From: Gymnorhina tibicen
Lineage: Eukaryota; Chordata; Aves; Passeriformes; Artamidae
Reading direction: 5' to 3'
Length of the DNA: 64,000 nt
Assembly: GCA_013399875.1 (NCBI GenBank)
Contig: VXAZ01006319.1
Span: forward strand, 1,267-65,266
Below the pieces are notes generated by a model. That model was given only the letters and a program-made list of their open reading frames with translations. It ran no database searches and was not told the origin of the DNA. Below are positions 54,201 through 64,000 of the stretch, in pieces (position 1 is the first letter of the stretch; each line of letters starts with the position of its first letter). The position numbers and the translations under genes are program-made.

Positions 54201-57200
54201 CAATTCAAAGCAGCAGAGCTCTTCTAATGACATTAAACACCTCGCTACACAGCCTGGGCAGAGTTAAATATTCCTTTTGCACTATGTGGGTTAGAAATTC
54301 CTCAGAGGATGATGCTCATCAAGTGCATTTAAACCATTAAGCCAAATGGGTGAGAAATTATGGCAGCAAGGTGCATTTAAAACCCTTTTTCACTTGTCTG
54401 TGGTTGAAAATTAAACCATGGATGGATGTGGCTTTAATTTAAAGCACACCCATCACAGGACAATTACACATCAGATTTACACCAAGCTGCAGCAGAACGG
54501 TTACAGCTATGTAAATATCTGTCTAAGTAAAATCATCAAAACATTAGATCAAATGGGGCTGGTGGAAGACTCCTCACTCTTCTGTCCTCGGGGACCACAG
54601 GCACTGCACAGCAGATACCAATAAGCACAACACCGAGCACTTAGAGCGTGTTTAACCTCCCAGTGCCCTGCGCCTCTGCTGGGCCGCTCGCCAGGAGCAG
54701 GAACGGCAGCGCCGGATCCCAGTGCAGGGCAGGCACCAAACAGGAGCTGACTCCTGCAGCCACACAGCACTGAGCTGCTACCACGAGTGGATGGGCTGAG
54801 AGTAAAACAAAGGCTGAAACTTTCAAGGCAGTGAGAGGACTCCAACCGTGTCCAGTTCTCTGACATTTCAGCATGAATTTCTACGGGGGGAAAGAAATCC
54901 CAGGGCCTTCCCAGTGTGTTTGACCAGAGAAGGAAGCGCCACCTGGGATAACACCCTTAACACTGCTGCCTTTCCAAATCCTCCCTCCCAGCCTGCCGAG
55001 GGCTGACAGCCCCAGCTCCGACAGGCAGACACTGAGCAAACCTCTCCAATGCGCTGTCAGGGAACAGCATGTTAGGCTGGAAATGCTGCCTGAAATGTAA
55101 CAGCAGATACACATCTACATGAAATAAATGGTCTCTTACTCTGTAAAGAAAAATGCTGCCAGCCACCAGGAGCAACCTGTACAGAGACAAGAATTAACCG
55201 CCTGCCCAGGGTTCTCAATGCCTTCGTGCACAATGGAACTGGGACCCACAGAGTGAGGCAAGGACAATCAGGGTAACAATTTTGTATGTATAAATATAAA
55301 ACCCACAAGTACTCAAAATGCAAATTCTGACAGGTTGTTAATAAATTACAAGCTAGTCTGGTCTGATTAACGTCATGACCAGGAGGAAAACTAATTTGGA
55401 GGAAGTACTTCTGCTCCTACAGCAGTAGCTACATGTGGGAGCGCTCCACGCTGGGAGAGCTTCTGCCCTGCCTCCTCACTGGGATGGGCATAGCCCGTGG
55501 GACAGCACAGCACACTATGGCACTGGGGTACCAGACACAAGACACAACGCGGTGCTGGCAGCACGTCTGCCCAGCATCAGCCCAGCCCGGGCATCCATGG
55601 CAGCTCCCCCGTCCACTCCCGTGCCCATGCACCAGTCACAGCACTGGCCTCCAACACATGGATGCCCTCCAATGCCAACCAACCACGGCAGGCTGGCATT
55701 GCAGGTCCCGTGGCGCGCAGGTGCCACCAGCAGCAATTTTCATCCAAGCCCCTGCAGGGAACAGATCCTCGACCGCCACGGTCCCCCCACACTCACCCGC
55801 AGCATGGTGATCATGGAGGGGTCTCGGAGACGGCCATCCTCATCCTTGAGGTTGTATCCCTCCGGTCTCTTGTCCCGCTCGCTGACCTTCCATAGCTTCA
55901 CAGTCTTATCTGGGGGAGGAGAGAGGAGAGCATCATGGTGGCTGCTCCCTGAGCCGCCCACTGACAGACACGCCAAGGCCACACCGGCTGGAAAAATCTC
56001 CTGTGCCCCCCAGGGCCATGTGCTGGAAGTGGTGATAGATGTACCTGTCCCCACAGCAAGCTGCTGCTGCACAGCCCTGCAGAGGAGCAAAGACGTGCAG
56101 GGCACACTGGCCCCGGACATGCCCCAAAAGACAAGGCAGGGCGTGCAGCTCACCCGGAGTCACGGCGACACTCCCCATCCAGAACCGTGCAGAGCCCGGC
56201 ACTCACCAGGACTGAAGGCAGCTCCCACGCCCCGCAGCTCCCTGTCTCCTCCCAGCATCCCACCCCCCTGTGCCACAGAGCCCCCAGAGAAAGAACACCA
56301 GGAACACGTGGGGTTACTCTGAATAATGGTGTTTTCTTCGCTCCCTCCTGGCAGGGACTCCATACATAGTTTATCTTCACTTCCACCAGGTTTCATACAA
56401 AACCCCATCATCCATCTTCATTTTCTCTCTTACACAGCAACTCCAAAGCAGTGCCAATTAATTTTGTTTTTATTAACATGCTCTGTTTGGGGGGGTTCAA
56501 TGCAAAATGTTAGTGTAACAGTAAGAACAAAAAGAAACAGCATAACACAGGAGTATTTCCAAACTAATTGTTTTGATAACCTGCCTGCATATGGAGCACC
56601 ATCCAAATGGAAGGGTAATATCCCTGTCCCTGTTAATCAAAAAACTATTTAAAAACTCAATTAACAGAACATTATGCTGTATAATTAATCTTCATTGCAT
56701 TTCAATGATTCTCCCCCAAATGAGTTTAATAAGTCTTTGAATTTTATTACATTGATCAATAGAGTCAATTCTATAACACAAAGTAAGTTGGTTAGGGAAG
56801 ATAATTAGACCCCTCCTTTTCCCCTGAAGTAATTAAGTCACATCCATCTTAAGGTCCCATTCATCCCAAGTAATATTCCTAGATCCTCATGATATTTATC
56901 AGAATATAACGTGGAACTGCTGAGCCAAACGCAACTGCAAATTGAAACAAAACACCTGCAGTTTGTCTTCAAAAAAAAAAAAATTACCGGGATCCTGAGA
57001 ATAAAAAATATAAAGTTGTTGGCAGGGAAGAAGCCTCCCTCTCTCCCTTGAAGGGAAGGGCTGCCATGAAATACACCCGGTGCACAGGGATTGAGCTCTG
57101 CCACACCCATTCCCCCAAGACTCCTGTGTTACCCTGCAGGGAAGGTTTTTAACAAGTATTTCCCCAAGGAAACACCACAGGGAAGACTGTGCCTGGTGGT

Positions 57201-58758
57201 GGGAGCCCAGGGGCCTGAAGCAGTGGGACAGCACTGCCACGTACCATTGGTGGAGAGCAGGAAATAGGCCGCGTTCTGCTGCGGCAGCCATCGTATCTTA
57301 TTGATCTTCTCCTCAATCTCCAGGCTCTTCAGGTAATCGAACTCTGGCTCGTGGCTCTGGAAGGTGCTGTAGACATTGTACTCTCCCCTGCGGTGGGGCT
57401 GGTTCTTGCTCTGTGGAGGGACAGGAAGGAGCTGAAGGTGTTGGCAGCTGGCTCAGGGCTCTCTGGGGTTTGTGATGGCAAGTGCAGGGCTGAATGCCGA
57501 CGAAACGGAGGGAGAATGGAGTGGAAACAGAGTGGGACTGGAGTGGGAATGGAGAGGGAAGGGAACGGGAACACAGCGGCAACGGAGAAGACACGGAGAG
57601 GGAATGGAGTGGAAACAGAGAGGGAAGGGAGAGGGAACGCAGCAGGAACAGATCCCAGCCACTGTCTGTCCCTGGTAAATGGCTGGGACTGAGTGCCAGC
57701 TCTTGCCCGGTGCTGAACCCAGCCACAGAAGAGCTGCTGGCAGCAGCTACAGGTACAGGAGGGCAGCCTTGGTTCGGGTGGGTGCGTGGAGGCCCACACG
57801 TCCCTTGAGCAGGAGCTGAGTGGATACATTCGGAGTGATGCTGGAGGCTTAAAGTTCAAGAAAAGCAGTAGAATAATGAAATGAGAGGAAAAGGAGAAAT
57901 GAAATAGTGCTGTAAAGGCTGATGAAGTGTCTACACATGTGATGGTTAACCACTGAGCTCTCTCCAGCATATGTAGAAATAATTCTAAAGCTTTAACTCT
58001 GAGAAAAATTTAAAACCATAATCAAACTGTGACACGTCTCATGCCCAGGTCTGATGCATCTCCTCCAGCGCAGCTGAGGACAGGTCCACAGTCCCGCTGA
58101 CTCAGGCCAGGCCAGAGCAGCTGACTGGGACAGCTTCGGAAATGGTGGGGACCGTCCCAGGTGGCAGGAGCTGGCACAGCTCCCCCAGCCAGGCTGGCCG
58201 GGTGCCCACCAGCGCAGGGCCACGCCGCGGGCTGAGGGCCGAACACGCGCTTCTCTGGCAGGCACAACCTTCAGCTTCCAGCAAAGCAGTTGCTAACATT
58301 TCCTGGGCAAAGTTTTGGAAGGGAAACATAATTGTTGCATACATCTACACATTCCAGAGTTTTGGTGGTATGAGGGGTCCTTGGGGTGGTGTCATCTCCG
58401 AGATGGGCACTCGCCACACACTCAGATGTGCTGCCTGATTCCTTGGAGCAGAACACTTGGAGCAGAAGAATGCAGAAAATGCGATGTTTGGAAGGTTTTT
58501 GGCAGGAGGAAATCTGGCCCTGCTGATGTTAATAGTTGCTTTTCAGCTCGTAGTATGCCAGGAGAGCCCTGAGCTTAGGAGTGACAGAGGCGGATTAGGG
58601 AACAGCAGGACACTTCACTTAAAAGGATAAAATGGGCACTTTGCATTCACTGGCACTTACCTCCTGCTCACGCTGAAATATTACAACCCGGCCCCCCTTG
58701 TCCCCTGTTGCCAGTAACTCTCCAGTGTGGTTGAACTCAACTGTGGAGATGATGTCAG
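44960..58758 (-). CDS. PPP2R2B: PPP2R2B, PP2A B55-beta regulatory subunit; last 8 coding exons, 5' beyond window
   Basis: Regulatory B subunit of the protein phosphatase 2A heterotrimer, mainly neuronal; a seven-bladed WD40 propeller that directs the catalytic subunit to substrates. Exons in transcript order: 58661-58758, 57245-57410, 55797-55909, 49726-49903, 48339-48503, 46397-46566, 45760-45851, 44960-45239 (stop TAG at 44960-44962). Phases agree throughout and the total, 1262 bp, equals human codons 24-443 plus stop minus one base of codon 24. The B-beta paralogue is recognised by [51 protein letters not shown] and the end FQDKVN; B-gamma (PPP2R2C) differs at these places. The exon for the first 23 residues was not found between 58759 and 64000. 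Several alternative first exons are known in mammals. The intron between the exons at 49726-49903 and 48339-48503 is of U12 type. Confidence 0.97.
45760..45851 (-). CDS. PPP2R2B: PPP2R2B exon, residues 321-351
   Basis: Encodes [20 protein letters not shown] and [10 protein letters not shown]. Acceptor CACCGGCAG, donor GTGAGC. Confidence 0.97.
46397..46566 (-). CDS. PPP2R2B: PPP2R2B exon, residues 264-320
   Basis: Encodes [40 protein letters not shown] and [17 protein letters not shown]. Contains a clear WD40 blade (VKVWD). Donor GTGAGT. Confidence 0.97.
47116..47200. repeat. Three imperfect copies of a GGGTCCCAGCACAC unit
   Basis: Copies start at 47116, 47144 and 47175, about 28-31 bp apart, with a CA-rich interior. 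Located in a PPP2R2B intron. Confidence 0.6.
48339..48503 (-). CDS. PPP2R2B: PPP2R2B exon, residues 209-264
   Basis: Encodes [40 protein letters not shown] and [15 protein letters not shown]. Its acceptor closes the U12-type intron. Donor GTGAGT. The sequence is very GC-rich. Confidence 0.97.
48504..49725 (-). other. PPP2R2B: U12-type intron of PPP2R2B
   Basis: On the gene strand the donor is GTATCCTTT (49717-49725), the full minor-spliceosome consensus. CTCCTTGAC at 48516-48524 matches the U12 branch-site consensus, with the branch A at 48517, 14 bases before the first exon base. No long pyrimidine tract separates branch and AG. All other introns identified in the window have U2-type donors. 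Confidence 0.9.
49726..49903 (-). CDS. PPP2R2B: PPP2R2B exon, residues 150-209
   Basis: Encodes [40 protein letters not shown] and [19 protein letters not shown]. The last A starts the split Asn codon. The donor is GTATCC (U12-type). Confidence 0.97.
49904..55796 (-). other. PPP2R2B 5.9 kb intron, no further feature
   Basis: No exon-like or transposon sequence recognised. A short (GCA)n run lies at about 53685-53710. The ORFs here are scattered and under 170 codons. Confidence 0.65.
55797..55909 (-). CDS. PPP2R2B: PPP2R2B exon, residues 112-149
   Basis: Encodes [20 protein letters not shown] and then [18 protein letters not shown]. Contains the WD40 VKLW signature. Human reads DPATITTLR at the end, so two Thr are Met here. 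Confidence 0.97.
57245..57410 (-). CDS. PPP2R2B: PPP2R2B exon, residues 57-112
   Basis: Encodes [40 protein letters not shown] and [15 protein letters not shown]. This variable SKNQ region identifies the B-beta paralogue. Donor GTACGT. Confidence 0.97.
57480..57660. repeat. Purine-rich degenerate repeat in a PPP2R2B intron
   Basis: Almost only A and G on the + strand for about 180 bases, built from GGAATGGAGTGGAAACAGAG-like units; the clearest pair starts at 57514 and 57602 (offset 88). On the gene strand it is a pyrimidine tract. Confidence 0.8.
58661..58758 (-). CDS. PPP2R2B: PPP2R2B exon, residues 24-56 (first exon in window)
   Basis: Begins with CT of a split Ala codon, then [20 protein letters not shown] and [12 protein letters not shown]. 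First propeller blade. Acceptor CTCTTTGCCAG, donor GTAAGT. The upstream exon is outside the window. Confidence 0.97.
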
Positions 58759-60450
58759 CTGGCAAAGAGAAGACAAAGACAATTTAAGTAACTGCAGCCT
58801 GACTTCCACAGGCATGCAGAAAGCACCATTCCCCATACAGTTGCACGCCTCGGCGGTGCTCTGTACCCTGTGGCATCTCCATAAATCCCTGGTTTTCTGT
58901 TGTCTCTAACACTAAACGGGCCCAGGATTTCAGAACTATGCGGCCATGAGCCCAGACCTGCCTGGTGCTCCTGCCCCCCTGCCCTGGCCTGTGCCCCAAC
59001 ACTGGTTCCAGTGGGATTTCCAGGCCCTGTGCTTGTGCTAAATGCAGCCTGAGGACCACTGTCAGCAGCAGGGGCACAGGGCTGGGCAGTACAATATGGC
59101 ATGGCACGCTCCCCTCATGCCTTGGGGAGCAGCCTGCACCTCTTGGAGTGACGTGATCAGTTCCTGGGACCTGGGGAGGGCTTGGTGCCAATGGTGCCCC
59201 CAGCACCTCATCTCAGCACCTGGCAGATCTTGCTCCCACCCAGCTCTTGTGCCACCTTCTGCCTGGGGTGGTGGTTTGCCTTCACCCTCAGAGGAGAGGG
59301 CACAGACAAATTAAGACACCTTTGTCCCCTCTCCCTGAGCTCCCCAGGCAGAACAGCTCAGGTGACCACATCTACATTGCTGCTTTCCTCTGTCCGTTGC
59401 TGAATCTCCCATCGCCCACCAAGGTGAATTAAAGTGATGCTTTTCAGCCCTCCATCAGCTGAAAAGCCACGGCACTCGCACCGCTCCCCTTCCCCACAAA
59501 CCAGGGTGCCATCTCCAGGGTTCTGGGCTCAGTGGCAGGAGAAGCCAGGGGACACACAGGGACCTGTAACTGCAAACGCTTTAATCTGCAGTGTTTACCC
59601 TTGAGGCAACGCAGGCGGGAGCTGCTAATGATTGGATTTATTTGGCCTATTTTTAGAAGAATGTCAGAGGTTAATTCCACGGCAATTACTGCCCAACTGG
59701 TGCTCACCCACTGCCTGGGGAGCCACACTCCACCAGCACAGAGCTGGGGAACTGGAAGAATGACTGCAGCCTTGGAGCCTCAGCACTGGGTGCAGGATGG
59801 ATTCTGTGATGAACAGCACTTGGCCATAACAGCTGCCAGCTCACTCCAGGCATTCCCTGCCCTTCTCCCTTCCGCAGCACCAGGACCGACAGGGCTGCAG
59901 CCTCAGCAGCTCTGGGAAGGGGCAGACCCCGGCGCTGGCCACGGCTGAAAACCCTGGCTGGCACGCAGGCCACGGCACTGCCCGGGCACCGGCACCTCGG
60001 AGCCCTCCGAGCACTGCTGTGGTTCCTCCTGCGTATCAGCTCTGGTGTGTGCCAGCACACAAAGCCTCGGAAACTCATAACCTGAGTTGCCCCTCTTCCT
60101 CCCCACGAGTTTTATCCCTCAGATAGAGACTAGAAAGTTACCTCAGCAAATGAGAAAAGACAAAATGCAGCAAGTGGCCCAGGCTCCTGGTGCAGCTCAG
60201 AACACCACTGAGGGTCTGTCTTCCAGGACGCCAGCCTAGACAGCACCCACCAAGCGCACACCCCGTGCTGTGGCATCTCCCAGACACGGCACCTCAGAGC
60301 CCCCTCACACAGCCACGGGCTCCCCCAAAACAACACCTCTGTGCCCCGGACAGCATCTCAGCTGAGCAAGAGACTCCAGGCAGGTCTGAGAGTCAGAACA
60401 GACAACCTGTCCTGGCAGTGTGCGGCACTCACCAAAACACACCACTGCTC

Positions 60451-60610
60451 ACCCCGCACACCAGCGCACACCAGCACCCACCAGCACACTGCTGTTTACC
60501 CCGCACACCAGCACACACCAGCACCCACCAGCACACTGCTGTTTATCCCACACACCAGCACACACCAGCGCACACCAGTGCACACCAGTGCACACCAGCG
60601 CACATCGCTG
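60451..60610. repeat. 47-bp tandem repeat built from CACACCAGCR units
   Basis: Two full 47-bp copies start at 60451 and 60498, a third degenerate copy starts at 60545 and runs into 10-bp CACACCAGYG units. It makes repetitive frames rich in His, Thr, Pro and Ala that are not genes. Confidence 0.9.
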
Positions 60611-62789
60611 CTCGCAGGCAAGCATGGCTAGACCGGCTGGCACTGAGCTGGAAAGCTCCAAGGCAAAACACTTCATTCCATTCACATGGAACCCGTGTGC
60701 CTTGGGGCCATCGTGGCTGGTACACAGTGCCAGGAAGGGTTTAACCATCGGCGGCCAACACTCAGGAAGGCTGAGGAGTGCTGCAGAGGGGCTGAGCTCC
60801 ACTCTGGCTCACACCAGTGGGGTGGACTGCAGCTGGGCGTGGGTGGCACCTGGCAGAGATGTCAGTCTTTTGGAGTTAAAGCTATGGAGTGGATTCTGAA
60901 CTTCTTCAGATCACCTGCTCTTCTCTCTTGTTTGGGTCTGAACTATTGGTTAAATATCATTTCCATTTAGCAAGGTTTCACAACCACCACATTCAGCAAA
61001 TTCCTCCCAAGGGGCAGGACAGGCATTTTTAACTCTTGTTAGAGGCTGGGGAGGACAGAGCAAATTCCATTCATGCTGCTGGAACCTGTTCACCTCACTA
61101 CAGCCTGTGACAGACCTGCAGAAGCAGAACGCAATCTGCAATTTCATGGAATGGCCATGGGGTGTAACACACGAGAACAAACATATCCCTGGGAAGCTAA
61201 GCCAAAGCAGTCTCCCGTTCCCACAAGTAACTGCAGCCTCAGCTGCTGACAGGAGCCAGAGCAAAGTCAGACACCCTCAAGCACTGAAATTACTGAAATT
61301 CTGAGTTTGGCACCAAGTCTGGCTCAGCAGCTCCAGCTCAACCCCGGCTCACACAGAGGTTTCCATTGCTGCAGCACCCACCCTGGAGAGCATCGCTGCG
61401 ATACCACGGGCTGAGCCCAGTGCCACCAAGGTGCCACGGGGACAATGCGCTGGAACAGCCGCTCCAGCAGCAGCCAAGGGACTCAGTGGCTATGGCCAGG
61501 CAGTGCTAACGTGCACCTCATAATGAGACATGCTGCTTCCTTCTAAAATTACTCAGTTGAAAATGTACCTGTTTTGCTCTATTTAATCCTCTCCATCACC
61601 AGCTGCTGGTTTTAGGTCATTCCCTTTTCAATGAATTAAAAATAACTTTGTGTACTGCAGTGAGACATTTTTCAGACATGATCTAATGCATCACTCTGTG
61701 AGCAGGGCTGTGGTCTGAGACGCCAGGGCCAGGCACCACAGAGACCCTTATGCCACCCCAGCCCAGCCACCCATTTACACTGCACCCACAGAGAACGGGG
61801 TTTCAGGTCCACAGATCCTCCCAGACCTTCTGTTCACTCATGCCCATCATCAGGACTTCAGACAAGGATAACAATAGAGCCTGGCTAACAACAACTTTCA
61901 TATGTTAAAAAAAATCCCTAAGTATTAAAAAAAACCTCTTCTGAGCAGAAGTATCCAACCCAAGCCCAAATCCACCACAGCTGACAGAAGCATCATTCCC
62001 CCAGCACCCATGATCTGGGCACTGGCTCTTTTCCCTGGTGTCTCTGGGCAGTAAGAGCAGCCTGGCACAGAAGAACATCCAGAGGGGAAATGGGGGAGTC
62101 CCATGGAGGTAACAGTTCAGGAGAACAGTGGTGCCAGCTCCTTCCCAAAGGTGTCTCTGAACAAACCAGAGGTCAGTCATGGCTGCTGCACACCCCACCT
62201 GCCGCCCTCGAGAGACACGACAGGGTGGTTATTAATGAAAATGCACATGTATTCGTGCTGAGATGATCAATAATTTATGCCCATTTCTCCTAAGGTTCCT
62301 TCAGCAGTTTTGTGACAACAGAAAGGAAAAAACCTTCCCTATTTTTTGCTTTTTCATTTCCTTCATCACCTCCTACATGCTCAGTGCCCCAATGCGGGAA
62401 TTTAAAGCAAACAGTTTCCATGGAGACCCAGCCCGCCGTCCTCCCTCCCCTCCCATCCTCCCTTCCCTCGGCATCTCTGTGCCTTCACGCTCTCATGCTA
62501 AAAATATCGAAGATGGGATTTGATTTCCGCCGTAGCGATACAGTTTTATCAGAAAAATGGAAAATTTACAACACACCCCCCTCCCCCTCTCCCAGCGTGG
62601 AGGAAGGCACGCTCTCTGCCAGGAACAGGGAATGAATCTGTTATTAAAAAGAAAGAAGATAAACTAGGGAAGCTGCAGTCGGTGCTGAGACCTGGATCCC
62701 TGGAGCAGCCTGATCTGCAGCAGGGAGCTGCCCACACGGCCACCCCTCTCCTTCTGCCCACCAGGGCAGGGCCTGGGTGTCGCATCCCT

Positions 62790-62851
62790 GCTCCCAGAGC
62801 ATCCCAGGCACGTTGTCCTCGCTCCCAGAGCGTTCCAGGCACCTCATCTCT
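62790..62851. repeat. 31-bp duplication GCTCCCAGAGC...
   Basis: Two adjacent 31-bp copies at 62790-62820 and 62821-62851 with several substitutions. Confidence 0.6.
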
Positions 62852-64000
62852 GCACCTGGCGCATCCCATCTGCTCCAGCTTCAGGAGCAGCTCCGTACAA
62901 AAGGGCCCTGGTACCGCCTGTCCTGGTGGGGAGGCCACGGGACACCACATGTGTCCCAACACCTGTGCCAGGAGCACGTGGCCCCGATGCACGCAGGATG
63001 ACACCCCTGGTCCAGCCCGGGAGGCCCAGGCCACAGCAGTACAGCCGCTCCATGGTGGAGGGGACATCCCTGGACTCAAACCCACTGAGCAGAGGGGTCC
63101 CTCCCGCAGCCCCTGCCCTTCCCCTGCCCTTGACTCGCTGCTGTGCCCCTGCCAACTCAGCTCTGCCCACCGGGGCTGGTGCCAGGGGACAGGAGGGTTT
63201 TGAGGGGTCTTGGGACCACGGCTCTGGACACCCTGCTCTCTTTATTATGTGTATAAATCACTCGGTGGACAGCACCACACACAAAGCCTCCAACCGCAGA
63301 TGATAATAAATTGGGAAGCACCATAAATAACAGCAAACCAGGCTGCCAAAGAAAGGATTTAGATCATTCAAATCCCAGGCTATGAGTTGCCAAATCGAGT
63401 TTAATACTGGTAAGTGTGGGATGATAACTCACCACAACCATGTCCCTCCTCCCCCCATCAGAGCCCTGAAGAGAGCGATGGCTGCAGGGGTTTGCCGAGG
63501 AGACGGAGATGTGGCCCCAGCTGGGAGCACAACCAAGCCATGGCACAATGGCCACTCCCTGACTGCTGCTTGGCCACTAGGGAGAAAGCAAGTGGGACAC
63601 CCACGGGTCCTGTTAATTGACAACAAAACCTACATCTGAAATCGCTCGGGTGGATGAAAAAAGCACAAAGAGGTAATGAAAAATTAAGAGGCTTATGGAG
63701 GGGATGTCTGGTCATGTGACAGCCAGAGCACAAACCCACCCATAGATCCCCTGTGGAGATCCCCTACCATCTCTGCCTCCCACCATGCCATGGCAGGAGA
63801 TGGACCCCAAGCTCAGAAAGGGGTTTTGAGAAGGATATAAACCTTAGAATTACAACTGAGTAACGCAGCACAACCCTCAGTCTCTCAAGGAGGATTCCCA
63901 GGTCTGACCCTCAGTGACAGGCTGTGGGTCTTGCTTTGCTCAGGAAATGGTGAGACTCTACATTTCGCTGTTTAAAAGAGACCCCTTTGGTTGCCCTTTC

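Larger units (their letters stand above)
58759..64000 (-). other. PPP2R2B intron continuing beyond the window
   Basis: No sequence matching the N-terminal 23 residues of B55-beta and no alternative first exon recognised on the - strand. Contains the tandem repeats at 60451-60610 and 62790-62851 and a pyrimidine-rich stretch at 62436-62470. Confidence 0.65.

Noticed and set aside
55435..56322. 295-codon ORF on the + strand
   Set aside because: It is antisense to a PPP2R2B exon; the open frame is a shadow in GC-rich sequence, and its Pro/Ser/His-rich product is low in complexity.

Overview
The window is vertebrate nuclear DNA, most likely from a bird. It holds spliced genes with GT-AG introns and the remnant of a CR1 LINE with the typical avian 3' end. 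The gene order matches human 5q32 (POU4F3 - TCERG1 - PPP2R2B) but is much more compact. There are no operons, CRISPR arrays, prophages or bacterial features. Every ORF longer than about 150 codons that is not listed below is a chance, repeat-derived or antisense frame.

Layout. (1) 1-190: GC-rich tail of an upstream gene ending in AATAAA; POU4F3 is the candidate, from synteny only. (2) 190-10400: intergenic DNA without recognisable exons, containing a 13-copy, 28-bp GC-rich minisatellite at 6951-7303. (3) 10440-11100: CpG-island promoter of TCERG1 with four CCAAT boxes, a CRE and two E-boxes, broken by a 193-base N gap that probably holds exon 1. (4) 11750-41305: TCERG1 on the + strand. I could place twenty coding exons (2 to 21 in local numbering) with matching phases, coding for the proline-rich N-terminus, three WW domains and six FF domains, plus a 0.9 kb 3' UTR. 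(5) 41306-43344: a 2 kb tail-to-tail interval with no gene. (6) 43345-64000: PPP2R2B on the - strand. The last eight coding exons are present and cover residues 24-443 of the 443-residue human protein. The exon for the first 23 residues lies beyond the right edge, so 58759-64000 is intron.

The two genes converge and are functionally separate. TCERG1 (CA150) is a nuclear factor coupling RNA polymerase II elongation to splicing. PPP2R2B is the neuronal B-beta regulatory subunit of protein phosphatase 2A, a seven-bladed WD40 propeller.

I found no new biological system. The observations most worth checking are a textbook U12-type (minor spliceosome) intron in PPP2R2B; a single N in TCERG1 exon 2 that hides about 30 missing proline-rich codons; a near-absent Gln-Ala repeat and a missing 19-residue exon relative to human TCERG1; a minisatellite with 167-bp higher-order structure; and the absence of GPR151 between the two genes. 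Comparisons with human proteins are from memory, because no alignment could be run.
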